Origin: Methyloversatilis thermotolerans
GTDB taxonomy: Bacteria; Pseudomonadota; Gammaproteobacteria; Burkholderiales; Rhodocyclaceae
Assembly (NCBI RefSeq): GCF_000372885.1
Contig: NZ_KB889967.1
Span: 2,104,655-2,168,654, forward strand
Length of the DNA: 64,000 bases
Reading direction: 5' to 3'
The notes under the pieces were generated by a model. It was not told the origin of the DNA and made no database searches. It saw only the letters and a list, made by a program, of their open reading frames with translations. Positions 18,852-27,233 of this stretch are shown piece by piece. How positions within the stretch are numbered: the stretch's first letter is position 1; each line of letters begins with the position of its first letter. Both the position numbers and the translations under genes were made by a program.

Positions 18852-19043
18852 TCAGGCGTAGGTGTCGATCAGGTGCTTGCCCGCCGGCGCGGCCGGCGGC
18901 GGCGCGGGAATGGCCTGCAAAAGCTGTGCGGCGCTCTGAGCCTGGATGTCGAGCGCCTTCCTGAGCACCAGGGTGCCCGCTTCATCGGCCACCCGCGCCT
19001 GCGACAGGGCGGTGGCGGTGCGGGCTATGGCGGATACATCCAT
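18852..19043 (-). CDS. YjfB-like putative motility protein
   Basis: This 63-aa protein begins MDVSAIARTATALSQARVAD and continues with AGTLVLRKALDIQAQSAAQLLQAI. That matches the small YjfB family labelled putative motility protein. It is helical, has no signal peptide and ends in a Pro/Ala-rich tail. The role is not established. It stands alone between the LysR gene and an unknown gene on the same strand. Confidence 0.7.
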   Translation of the reverse strand: MDVSAIARTATALSQARVADEAGTLVLRKALDIQAQSAAQLLQAIPAPPPAAPAGKHLIDTYA

Positions 19044-19185
19044 CGTTTCGGTCCTTCGCCGTCGGCGTGTGTTTCCGGTAACGGCCGGACGCGGCGCGTC
19101 TTGAGCCGGCGACGCGCGGCGGGTCGTCCGCAGCCTGTGCGGGACAGCGGCGCACGGCCACCCGCGCGGTGTCCGCCGCGGCGGA

Positions 19186-20268
19186 TCAGATGTTCTTGAA
19201 GATGCCGCCCAGGATGCCGCCGATCAAGCCGCCCAGCTCGCTTGCATCCATCTTGCGGTAGCTCGCCTGCACCTTGGCGATGTGCCGCTTCAGCGTGCTG
19301 GTTTCCTTCGCGTAAATGTCCTCGAATCGCGCCGCATGCATGCGGAACACCGGCAGCAGGTCGTCGCGCAGACCGGAGGGAAACGCGGCGACCAGACGCC
19401 GCTCGCCGATCGCGCCGAGCGGAAAGATCGCATAGGCGCCGCCTTCCACCATCTGCTCCTCGGTCTTGAAAATGCCGAGCATGTCCGAGACATAGGCGGC
19501 CTTCCTGAGCGAGAACTCCTGATAGTCGGCCTTCTGGATCGCATGGCGCGACAGCGACTTCTCGAATGGCATGTTGAGCCCGAGCAGTTCGACCACATGG
19601 CCGAGCGGACTTTGCGCAGACACGTAACGCCGCGCCTTCAGCGTGTCCAGTATCTGCGTGATGGCCGCGCCATCCAGCGCGTAGTAGCCGTTCTCGCTGG
19701 AAAACACCGAAAACCACACCTTGGACGCAAGCGCGGTCTTGCCGGATGCCGACAGCGCGATCTTGAGATGCCGGTACAGCGCATCGGCGAAGCCTTGCTC
19801 CAGCTCGCGGATATTGCGGAAGAAGGCCTCTTCGAGCCAGGTATAGGACGCCGCATAGACCACGGCGACGCCGTCGATCAGCGCCGGAAGATGGCTGCCG
19901 AGCACCGCCGGTATCTCGATCTCGAATGCGTTGAAGAAGCCGATGCCGTGGATGACCTGCAGCCCGGACGACACCCGGTCGCGCTGCGGATCCAGCGTGT
20001 TCAGCAGGCATATCTGCAGCGTGGGCGTGCGCAGCGAGGTCGCGATCTGCACGCTGTACAGCGTGTCGTTGAACAGGAACTCGTCGGCGGCCACCGCGCG
20101 GAAGCTCTTCCTGCAGGCGAAATGCCGTGGAATGGAGTCGGCCGCGAGACGCCGGATTTCGTCCTCGATCGCGGTCGAATGGATGCGCAGTTCCACCAGG
20201 CTGGGTGACGGAAAGCGTGCCTCGAGCCGGGAAACCGGATCCAGATCCCGGAACACACGCTGCTTCAT
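19186..20268 (-). CDS. Protein of unknown function (360 aa) with glycine-zipper C-terminus
   Basis: I do not recognise this protein. It starts MKQRVFRDLDPVSRLEARFP after a strong AGGGAGGA ribosome site, so the ATG at 20268 is well supported although the frame is open further upstream. The body is mixed alpha/beta with soluble composition: a region LFNDTLYSVQIATSLRTPTL, then LEEAFFRNIRELEQGFADAL. The last residues, GGLIGGILGGIFKNI, form a short glycine-zipper-like hydrophobic tail that could insert into or associate with a membrane. It lies divergent from draT by 200 bp; a functional link is not shown. Confidence 0.75.
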   Translation of the reverse strand: MKQRVFRDLDPVSRLEARFPSPSLVELRIHSTAIEDEIRRLAADSIPRHFACRKSFRAVAADEFLFNDTLYSVQIATSLRTPTLQICLLNTLDPQRDRVSSGLQVIHGIGFFNAFEIEIPAVLGSHLPALIDGVAVVYAASYTWLEEAFFRNIRELEQGFADALYRHLKIALSASGKTALASKVWFSVFSSENGYYALDGAAITQILDTLKARRYVSAQSPLGHVVELLGLNMPFEKSLSRHAIQKADYQEFSLRKAAYVSDMLGIFKTEEQMVEGGAYAIFPLGAIGERRLVAAFPSGLRDDLLPVFRMHAARFEDIYAKETSTLKRHIAKVQASYRKMDASELGGLIGGILGGIFKNI

Positions 20269-20469
20269 GACGTCCTCCCTTCGCCAGTACGCGCCGGATA
20301 CCGCCACCGGCATCCGCCCGTGGTCACCCTACACGAACGCATGCCGACTGCCGCGGGAATAGTTGCCGCGCAGTTGCCACGCAAGGGAGGCCGCAGCGGG
20401 CGTGCCAGCCTGCAGCCGGGTTGACCGGCGTGCTTGACGCGCGCGAAACACGGTCCGGATACTGCATGC

Positions 20470-21366
20470 ATGTCGATCGAGCTCACACCTTCACTGCTCG
20501 GGCATCCGCCCGGCGCCGATACCGACGCCCGCAGCACCGACACCGCCGAGGCGCAGCCGCATCGCTGGTACAGCACCAATCTGGTCGGAGTTCCGGCCAC
20601 CGTGCTGGCCAGCCGGCTGTTCAACGAACATCCGGTTCCGCTGCACATCGCCGGCAGCCGGGAGGCGCACGGCGGCCTGTTCGCACTGCTCGATGACTGC
20701 GACAGCCTGCAGACCGCGCACGATGTTTTCGAGCACTACATGACGATCGCCTTCGGCCTGCAGCAGGATCCCGGCACCCTCGCGGACAGTGCCGAAGGTC
20801 GCCGCTGGCGCAGCAGCTGGCGCCGCCTGCTGCAGGGCTGGGGCGGCGACGCCAACGGGCCGGCCGGCGCGGTACTGAAGGGCTGGGTGGAAAGTCGCTT
20901 CGGCCTGGTGCCGCTGTTCCACAAGGCGCGCCTGGATCGCTTCCCGTCGCCCGCCTGGGTGTCCTACCTGGAAGAGAAGGCATGCAGCCGTTACCACAGC
21001 AACTGCATACACCAGCAGCTCGACCTGCTGTACGAATTCAGCCAGTGGGCGCTCGCCCGCTTCGGCGTGCCGCAGCAGCCGCCGGGCCGTCACGCCCGCC
21101 TGTGGCGCGGCAGCAACCGCGTCGAGGAGCAACGGGTGGGCGGCCGACCGCAGGACCGCCAGTGCGTCGTACGCCTGAACAGCATCGCGTCTTTCTCGCT
21201 GTCGCGCGACGAAGCGGACTGCTTCGGCGACTGGGTGTTCGAGCTGCAGGTGCCGCGCTGCAAACTGCTGGTGTGGCCGGGGCTGCTGCCCGGCACGGTG
21301 CTGCAGGGCGAGCAGGAAGTGCTGGCCCTGGGCGGTGATTACGCGGTGCAGGCACATTGCGTATGA
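20470..21366 (+). CDS. draT: Dinitrogenase reductase ADP-ribosyltransferase (DraT)
   Basis: DraT switches nitrogenase off by ADP-ribosylating an arginine of NifH using NAD+ when ammonium or darkness/low energy is sensed. The 298-aa protein carries the family blocks HRWYSTNLVGVPATVLASRL and FNEHPVPLHIAGSRE near the N-terminus, then RLWRGSNRVEEQ and VVRLNSIASFSLSRDEAD, where the R-S-E type NAD-binding elements lie. The C-terminal GTVLQGEQEVLALGGDY holds the catalytic Glu. The start at 20470 (MSIELTPSLL) is chosen by homology; the ribosome site is weak. draG follows 26 bp later. No nif structural genes are in the window. Confidence 0.92.
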   Translation: MSIELTPSLLGHPPGADTDARSTDTAEAQPHRWYSTNLVGVPATVLASRLFNEHPVPLHIAGSREAHGGLFALLDDCDSLQTAHDVFEHYMTIAFGLQQDPGTLADSAEGRRWRSSWRRLLQGWGGDANGPAGAVLKGWVESRFGLVPLFHKARLDRFPSPAWVSYLEEKACSRYHSNCIHQQLDLLYEFSQWALARFGVPQQPPGRHARLWRGSNRVEEQRVGGRPQDRQCVVRLNSIASFSLSRDEADCFGDWVFELQVPRCKLLVWPGLLPGTVLQGEQEVLALGGDYAVQAHCV

Positions 21367-21392
21367 GCCGCGCGCCCTCCTGATCGACCGCC

Positions 21393-22331
21393 ATGGACGA
21401 CACCGACTTCGACACCCTGCATGACCGCGCACTCGGCGCCTATCTGGGCCTGGCCATCGGCGATGCGCTGGGCGCCACGGTGGAATTCATGCGGCCGCGC
21501 GAAATCCAGGCGCAGTATGGCCTGCATCGCGACATCGTGGGCGGTGGATGGCTCAAGCTCGCGCGCGGCCAGGTGACCGACGATACGACGATGAGCCTCG
21601 CGCTGGGCGAGGCGCTGCTCGCCATCGGCGGCGCGCGACTGGCCGGCGTGGCGCATGCCGGCGACGACGACATGGCCGGCATGACCCGCGTCGTCGCCGA
21701 CGCCTATGTGCGCTGGCTGCGCGGCAAGCCGGTGGACTGCGGCAACACCTGCCGGCGCGGCCTGCAGCGCTATCTCGCCGACGGCAGCCTGAGTGGCGAG
21801 GCCCATGAACGCGATGGCGGCAATGGCGCGCTCATGCGCAACCTGCCCACGGTGCTGGCACTGATGCATGACGACGCGGCGCTCGAACGCATGAGCCTGG
21901 CCCAGGCGCGCATCACCCATCACCACCCGCACTCGGACGCCGCCACCGTAGGTCTGGCCCGCCTGCTGGTCCGCGTGCTGACCGGCGCATCGCCCAGCGA
22001 ATGCGCCGCATGGGTGGCGGACTGGGTGCGCGACCATCCGGTATTCGCCTTTCAGCCCTATCCGGGTCATGCCACCGCCTATGTCGTCGACACCGTGCAG
22101 ACCGTGCTGCACCACTTCGTGACCCACCCGGATTTCGAGACGGCACTGATCGCCACCGTGAACATGGGCGAGGACGCCGACACCACCGGCGCCCTGGTCG
22201 GCATGCTGGCCGGTGCGCGATGCGGCGCGCGCGCGCTGCCCGCGCGCTGGCTCGACCGCCTGCAGCGCGACGTGGTGCAGGCGGTCACCGGCCAGACCCG
22301 CGCACTCATGGCCATCGCTCGCGGCCGGTGA
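21393..22331 (+). CDS. draG: ADP-ribosyl-(dinitrogen reductase) hydrolase (DraG)
   Basis: DraG removes ADP-ribose from NifH, restoring nitrogenase. The 312-aa protein shows both halves of the dinuclear-metal site of the ADP-ribosylglycohydrolase family: GQVTDDTTMSLALGE (residues 59-73, Asp63/Asp64) and GEDADTTGALVGMLAG near residue 250. A central RDGGNGALMRNLP motif and HHHPHSDAA, both family landmarks, are present. Length equals known DraG proteins. It is cotranscribed with draT, an arrangement seen in Rhodospirillum and Azospirillum. Confidence 0.93.
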   Translation: MDDTDFDTLHDRALGAYLGLAIGDALGATVEFMRPREIQAQYGLHRDIVGGGWLKLARGQVTDDTTMSLALGEALLAIGGARLAGVAHAGDDDMAGMTRVVADAYVRWLRGKPVDCGNTCRRGLQRYLADGSLSGEAHERDGGNGALMRNLPTVLALMHDDAALERMSLAQARITHHHPHSDAATVGLARLLVRVLTGASPSECAAWVADWVRDHPVFAFQPYPGHATAYVVDTVQTVLHHFVTHPDFETALIATVNMGEDADTTGALVGMLAGARCGARALPARWLDRLQRDVVQAVTGQTRALMAIARGR

Positions 22332-22481
22332 CCGACTGGCGGCGCAGTACGGAGAGCGCGAACCCGTCCGGCCGACCGGCGTCCAATGCCGGGGGCAAAT
22401 GCCCGGTTCATGCCCTGTTTCCACTCCGGAAGGCTGTCTGTACCCTATTGTCTCCACACTGGTCACCGGGAGTGTTCGGGC

Positions 22482-23669
22482 ATGGAAGAAATTGTCAGAC
22501 TGCTGCCGCACGGCTACTGCTTTTCGTGGCAGCGTGACCTGCTGCTGCTGCATGTGGTGTCCGACGCGCTGATCGCGCTGGCCTATTTCAGCATTCCATT
22601 CAGCCTGTGGACCTTCGTGCGCCGACGCACCGATCTGCAGTTCCCCGCCATCTTCGCGATGTTCGGCGTATTCATCATGGCGTGCGGTGTCACGCATGTG
22701 ATGGATATCTGGACGCTGTGGTTTCCCGATTTCTGGCTCGATGGCTGGGCCCGCGCCTTCACCGCGCTGGTGTCGCTGGCGACCGCCCTGCTGCTCTGGC
22801 GGCTGATTCCGCTGGCGCTGGCCCTGCCTTCCCCCGCCGCGCTGCGCGCCGCCAACGAAGAGCTGCATGGCGAGATCGAAAGACGACGTGACTACGAGGC
22901 GCAACTGCAGGCGCTGAACCAGCGCATGCGCCAGCAGATCGAGGAACTGGAGGCGATGACCTACGCCATCGCGCACGATGTGAAAGGGCCGCTGCGACAC
23001 ATCGACGGTTTCGCCCGCATCCTGGGGGAAGGCGCGGCGGATGCGCACTCGGCGAGCTATGTCGGCCGCATCCGCGCCTCGGTAAGGCATCTGACCGACA
23101 TCGTGGAAGGACTGCTTGCGCTGTCGCGCGCCAGCCGCAGCGAACTGCATCCGGTGGACGTCGATACCGGCGCAGTGGTGCAGGATGTTCTCGATGAACT
23201 GGCGCCGGAGATGGAAGGACGCGAGTTCGAACTGCAGATCGGCGTGCTGCCGCAGGTACAGGCCGATCGCAAGCTGCTTTTCCAGGTGTTCTACAACCTG
23301 CTGTCCAACGCGGTGAAATACACGCGCGGACGCTCGCCCGCGAAGATCCGCGTCGACGCCAGCTACCGTCCCGGCGTCGGCCACACCTTCTCGATCAGCG
23401 ACAACGGCGCCGGCTTCGACATGAAGTACGCCCACAAGCTGTTCGGCGTGTTCCAGCGGCTGCACCATGGCGACGAGTTCGAAGGCACCGGCATCGGCCT
23501 GGCCAATGTGAAACGCATCATCGAACGTCACGGCGGTCGCGTCTGGGCCGAGGGCAGCCTGGAACAGGGCGCCTGCTTCCGCTTCACGCTGCTGGACCGG
23601 ACCGACCTGCCCGACACGCCTTCCGCCAACCCCGCCACAGGAGCCCCGAATGTCCCTGCGCTTGCGTGA
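22482..23669 (+). CDS. Histidine kinase with ethylene-receptor-like membrane domain
   Basis: The 395-aa protein has three N-terminal membrane helices (about 22-110) that line up with the ethylene-binding domain of plant ETR1: Asp28, Tyr35 in ALAYFSIP, Ile65, Cys68 and His72 in ACGVTHVMD. All five sit exactly three residues later than ETR1 D25, Y32, I62, C65 and H69; the Cys/His pair binds Cu(I) in ETR1. A short coiled coil leads to a HisKA domain (His165 in IAHDVKGPLRH) and an HATPase domain with NLLSNAVKYTRG, DNGAGFDM and GTGIGLANV. No GAF domain lies between. It overlaps the downstream response regulator by 20 bp. Ethylene or another copper-bound ligand is inference. Confidence 0.88.
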   Translation: MEEIVRLLPHGYCFSWQRDLLLLHVVSDALIALAYFSIPFSLWTFVRRRTDLQFPAIFAMFGVFIMACGVTHVMDIWTLWFPDFWLDGWARAFTALVSLATALLLWRLIPLALALPSPAALRAANEELHGEIERRRDYEAQLQALNQRMRQQIEELEAMTYAIAHDVKGPLRHIDGFARILGEGAADAHSASYVGRIRASVRHLTDIVEGLLALSRASRSELHPVDVDTGAVVQDVLDELAPEMEGREFELQIGVLPQVQADRKLLFQVFYNLLSNAVKYTRGRSPAKIRVDASYRPGVGHTFSISDNGAGFDMKYAHKLFGVFQRLHHGDEFEGTGIGLANVKRIIERHGGRVWAEGSLEQGACFRFTLLDRTDLPDTPSANPATGAPNVPALA

Positions 23670-24093
23670 CATCCTGATCATCGACGACAACGAGAACGAC
23701 GTGGAGCTGATGATGCACGGCCTGCGTACGCTGAGGCTGGCGAACGACATCGTCGTCGCGCGCGACGGGGTCGACGCGCTCGACTATCTATACCGGCGCG
23801 GTCGCCACGCGCTGCGTGACGGTGACCCACCACTGTTCATGCTGCTCGATCTGCGCATGCCCCGCATGGATGGCATCGACCTGCTGCAGGAACTGCGCCA
23901 GGACGAAGCCATGCGGATGATTCCGGTCATCGTCATGAGTTCTTCCAGGGAAGACCCGGATCTGGGCCGCTGCTATCAGCTCGGCATCAACGCCTACGTG
24001 GTGAAGCCGGTCGACGTGGATCAGTTCACCGACACGGTCACCCAACTCGGACTTTTCTGGGCGCTCATCAACGAAGCGCCGCCCTGCGACTGA
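23650..24093 (+). CDS. Single-domain response regulator (Rcp1/CheY-like)
   Basis: The 147-aa protein is a receiver domain only: acidic pocket IIDDNENDVE (Asp12, Asp13), phosphorylation site Asp67 in LLDLRMPRMDG, the MSSS switch segment and Lys in YVVKPVDVDQF. The NENDVEL and KPVD features match the Rcp1-like group that pairs with phytochrome-type and hybrid-less kinases. Its start lies inside the kinase gene, so it is surely the cognate partner. With no output domain, the signal must pass to another protein or by protein contact. Confidence 0.92.
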   Translation: MSLRLRDILIIDDNENDVELMMHGLRTLRLANDIVVARDGVDALDYLYRRGRHALRDGDPPLFMLLDLRMPRMDGIDLLQELRQDEAMRMIPVIVMSSSREDPDLGRCYQLGINAYVVKPVDVDQFTDTVTQLGLFWALINEAPPCD

Positions 24094-24134
24094 CCGGCAC
24101 GCCGTGCGCCGGCTTGCCCGGCGCGCGGCGTCCA

Positions 24135-24932
24135 TCAGTTCCGCGTCGCGTTGGCCAGGCCATCGCGGCGGCGGGTCGGGGGCAAGGACTTCACCACCGC
24201 ATCTTCCTTCGCCGGGTTCACGCAGTGAGGTTGTTTCCAGTCACCCTCGAAGCTGATCTGGTCCACACCGTCGGGACCGACACCGGCCGGCACGTAATCC
24301 AGCGACAGTGCGCTGCGCGTGCGCCAGGCGATGGCGTGGTCGGCGCAGGAACTGTCGCCAGACACGCCGAGCGCGCCGACCAGCTCGCCCTGCGCGTTGT
24401 ACAGCGCCAGTCCGCCACCGAACACATTCACCCCGCCCATGCGCTGGCCGACCAGCGGATCGTTGGCCTGACCCCAGGCGGTGGCCGGCCCGGCGTAGGC
24501 CAGTGCGGCATTGACCGGATTGCTCTCCTGCAGGCCGAACAGACTGCCACCCGGCTGGGTTGCGCTGTACAGATTGGCGGTGGCCAGCGCCAGCGTCGGC
24601 AGGCTGAAGGCATTGGCGGTATTCGCCTTCTGGGCGGAGATGGCCCGGCTGCCGGGCCACTGGCTGGCCGAACTTTCGCCGGTGAAGGCCACCGCGCACA
24701 CCGTGCCGCTGCGGCTCACGACGGTGCCCCACATGTCGAGATCGAAACCGCCGTTGTCGGCCCGGCGCGCGCGGGTGAGTGCCTCGCGCAGTTCATCGTG
24801 TCCGGGCAGTGCCGCGCATTCGCGCACCGCCGCCGGGGTGCCCGCATCCTGCGGTGAAGCCAGGGCCGGCATGGCAACCAGACCGGAGAGCACTGCGAAG
24901 GACGTGACGATGGAGGTGTGAAGGGCTTTCAT
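24135..24932 (-). CDS. Exported GlcG/HbpS-like (DUF336) protein
   Basis: The 265-aa protein has a signal peptide (SIVTSFAVLSGLVAMPALAS) and a GlcG/HbpS fold: SRAISAQKANTANAFS, NVFGGGLALYNAQGELVGALGVSGDSSCADHAIAWR. HbpS-type members bind heme or small ligands; none is proven here. Three further cysteines (near residues 39, 79 and 246) could form disulfides in the periplasm. AGAGGA precedes the ATG at 24932. It is divergent from a LysR-type regulator 104 bp away that probably controls it. Confidence 0.8.
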   Translation of the reverse strand: MKALHTSIVTSFAVLSGLVAMPALASPQDAGTPAAVRECAALPGHDELREALTRARRADNGGFDLDMWGTVVSRSGTVCAVAFTGESSASQWPGSRAISAQKANTANAFSLPTLALATANLYSATQPGGSLFGLQESNPVNAALAYAGPATAWGQANDPLVGQRMGGVNVFGGGLALYNAQGELVGALGVSGDSSCADHAIAWRTRSALSLDYVPAGVGPDGVDQISFEGDWKQPHCVNPAKEDAVVKSLPPTRRRDGLANATRN

Positions 24933-25036
24933 GACTGCATCCTCTGTTGATTGGCTGATGTAGCCAGTATCGGGATGCACGGAATGAAAATAAATGGAAT
25001 GATCCGGATTTCAGTATTTCACTTTCCGACACACCA

Positions 25037-25945
25037 ATGAATTCACTGCAGGACGCGCTGCGCATCTTCGTCACCGCCGCCGAGGCAAGGAACTTCCGGG
25101 ACGCCGCCACCCGGCTGAGCCTGTCGCCCCAGGCCGTCACGCGCGCCATCAGGCGCCTGGAGGATCACTTCGGGGAAGCGCTGTTCCTGCGCACGACGCG
25201 GCAAACCCGCATCACCGAATTCGGTCGTGCCAAGGCGGCCGAGGCCGTGGCCTCGCTGGCACAGCTCGACGAGGTGCTGCGCCCGGCGGAAAGGAGGGCG
25301 GCGGCGGAACTGGCCGGCCGCGTGCGCGTCACCGCTCCGCGCGTGCTGGGCCGCCTGCTGGTGCTGCCCCTCCTGACCCGGCTGGCGGTGACGCACCCGG
25401 CCATCGTCATCGACATCCGGCTGTCCGACGAACTGAGCGATGCGGTGGACGAACGGATAGACATCGGCGTGCGCATGGGCGTCCTGAGCCAGGCACGCGC
25501 GGTGATGCGGCGGGTGGGCAAGGTCGCGTTCGGGGTGTATGCCAGCCCGGCGCTGATCGCCCGCGTCGGTGCGCCACCGTCGGTCGATGCACTGAACGAC
25601 CTGCCCACCAGCGCCCTCATCAACCGCAACACCAACCGCCCCTGGCACTGGTTCTTCGCCCGCGAACGGACACTGCTGCCGCAGCAGGCCGCCTTCATCA
25701 CCGATGACCCGGCGGCGGAATGCGAAGCGGCACTGGCCGGCATCGCGTTCGCGCAATTGCCCGACTATCTCGCGCGCGCGCATGCGCGGGCCGGCCGTCT
25801 GGTGGAAGTGCTGGACAAGGACGTGCCGCCGCCATGGGACCTGATGGTGTACCGCCCGCAACCCGGCCCGGTGCCGGCGCGCGTGCGGGTGGTGTTCGAC
25901 GCCCTCGTCAACGGCCTGAAGGAGAACGGTGCGGCGGGCGAATGA
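25037..25945 (+). CDS. LysR-family transcriptional regulator
   Basis: The 302-aa protein has the N-terminal winged helix (LRIFVTAAEARNFRDAATRL, then SPQAVTRAIRRLEDHFGEAL) and a substrate-binding domain starting near residue 92. The pattern TITEFGRAKAAEA and later FGVYASPALIAR are typical of the large CrgA-like subgroup. Its divergent position next to the GlcG/HbpS-like exported protein suggests control of that gene. The effector is not evident. Start ATG at 25037 fits the family N-terminus. Confidence 0.9.
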   Translation: MNSLQDALRIFVTAAEARNFRDAATRLSLSPQAVTRAIRRLEDHFGEALFLRTTRQTRITEFGRAKAAEAVASLAQLDEVLRPAERRAAAELAGRVRVTAPRVLGRLLVLPLLTRLAVTHPAIVIDIRLSDELSDAVDERIDIGVRMGVLSQARAVMRRVGKVAFGVYASPALIARVGAPPSVDALNDLPTSALINRNTNRPWHWFFARERTLLPQQAAFITDDPAAECEAALAGIAFAQLPDYLARAHARAGRLVEVLDKDVPPPWDLMVYRPQPGPVPARVRVVFDALVNGLKENGAAGE

Positions 25946-26259
25946 GCGGATGCGGGTCACCGGCTTCGCGTCGGTTCATCCCGCGCGCCCCGATTCCGGT
26001 CGCGATGCGCGCCGTGCCGCATACGCCGCGCCGACGAACCGACTTTGCGCGATCAACCGGCGCGGCGCATCCGCCGTAGCGTCGCGCGGCAGACGCCGCA
26101 GTCCCTTGCCCCCTCACCTTCCGTCGCCATCCGCTTCACCACCCGGACGCCATGATGGAAGAATGACGGCATTGCGCAGGAGAAGCCCCGGCGCACCTAC
26201 CGGCCCCGCAACGGGGTCAGCCCGCGACCACAGCGGTCGCCCCGACTGCAGGAGCGCCC
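25946..26259. other. Gene-poor stretch
   Basis: I find no supportable gene, RNA or repeat in this 314-bp interval between the LysR gene and the next coding sequence. Open frames crossing it have composition and codon pattern of shadow frames. A promoter for the downstream gene presumably lies here, but no clear -35/-10 pair is visible. Confidence 0.4.
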
Positions 26260-27057
26260 ATGTCACTCAATCTCGATACCGCGAACAAGCTGCTGACCGT
26301 CTGTTCTCTGGGTGTGGCCGTGCTTGCCGCCTGGAAGGCTCTTCCGCTCGACGCCGAGCTGAAGACGCTGCAGGCGGAAACACAAAGACTCGACAACGAA
26401 CAGAAGCTCGCGGGCGCGCGGCTGCGGGAAGCCGAGGCCCGGCTCAAGGAGGCCGAATCGGGGCGCAAGCTGTCCTTCGACCTGTACCAGGAGGTCAAGA
26501 CGGTGCTCGAGAAGAAGGAAAGAACACCGCGTGACGAGGAGGCGCTGCGCGTGCTGATCGAATCGCTCGCCGAAGACCCCTTCCGCTACAAATTGCTGTC
26601 CGTGCTGGCGGTCGGCTCGGCCACCGAGAGCGGCAAGATGGCCGCGGCGGAAAGCTCGACCTTCTTCCGCGAAGAGGCGGCCCTCGCGACGCGCACGGTC
26701 GCGCCCGTCGCCTCGACGGCAACACCGTCGGCCGCGGCCGCTTCCCTGACCAATTACGATATCGACATCTTCTACTGCGCCGACAAGCGCTCGAGTTCGG
26801 AACCGGTCGCACGCCAGATCGCCGCGCTGAAACAGGCGGACGAAAGCGGTCGCTGGCGCGTGCGTGCCTTGCCGGAAACGGTGAACCAGCAGCCCGGCTA
26901 TGGCGTACGGTCGAACGAAATCCGCTACAACGTCCCCGACGAAACCGCCCAGGCGAAAATCATCCTGGAACGGCTCCAGGCATCCGGCATACAGGCCGCG
27001 CTGCGCGCCACCGCGCAGCAGACGTCCTGGTATCTGAGCGTGTTCGTGTGCCAGTGA
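26260..27057 (+). CDS. Membrane-anchored coiled-coil protein of unknown function
   Basis: The 265-aa protein has one N-terminal hydrophobic helix (LLTVCSLGVAVLAAWKAL, residues 11-28), a charged coiled coil (about 30-90, rich in Glu, Lys, Arg, Leu), a Ala/Thr/Pro linker, and a compact C-terminal domain. The C-terminal domain starts NYDIDIFYCADKRSSSEPVA and ends ATAQQTSWYLSVFVCQ. Its layout, with a predicted alternating strand/helix pattern and paired halves, resembles LytR_C or SPOR-type folds, but I cannot assign a family. Two cysteines at the beginning and end of that domain could pair. No functional claim is made. Confidence 0.6.
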   Translation: MSLNLDTANKLLTVCSLGVAVLAAWKALPLDAELKTLQAETQRLDNEQKLAGARLREAEARLKEAESGRKLSFDLYQEVKTVLEKKERTPRDEEALRVLIESLAEDPFRYKLLSVLAVGSATESGKMAAAESSTFFREEAALATRTVAPVASTATPSAAAASLTNYDIDIFYCADKRSSSEPVARQIAALKQADESGRWRVRALPETVNQQPGYGVRSNEIRYNVPDETAQAKIILERLQASGIQAALRATAQQTSWYLSVFVCQ

Positions 27058-27190
27058 GGCCGCACACGGTGAGCATGGTCGGGTCCGCGGCCCGGATCGA
27101 CGACGGATCCCGCTTGCGGGGAGACTTTATTCCTCAGGTGCCCGACGATGGAGAGCGTGTTGACGAGCCCCGGAAGTACGCATTCAGCAC

Positions 27191-27231
27191 GAATGGTAAT
27201 ATATTCAAAAATCTATTCATTTATTCATTCA
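27191..27231 (+). promoter_or_regulatory. TATTCA direct repeats before the HipA-like gene
   Basis: The leader of the HipA-like gene is AT-rich and contains TATTCA at 27202, 27214 and 27222 plus an overlapping ATTCA at 27227, with a GAAT half-site at 27191. Since the downstream protein has its own N-terminal helix-turn-helix, the repeats look like an autoregulatory operator placed over the promoter and start region. The exact promoter boxes are not resolved. Confidence 0.45.
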
Positions 27232-27233
27232 AC

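Noticed and set aside
20300-20470. Sigma-54 promoter before draT
   Set aside because: No TGGCAC-N5-TTGC-like match with correct GG/GC spacing was found on either strand.
21339-23750. 803-codon open frame antisense to draG and the kinase
   Set aside because: Both plus-strand genes are certain by motif; the antisense peptide is low-complexity.
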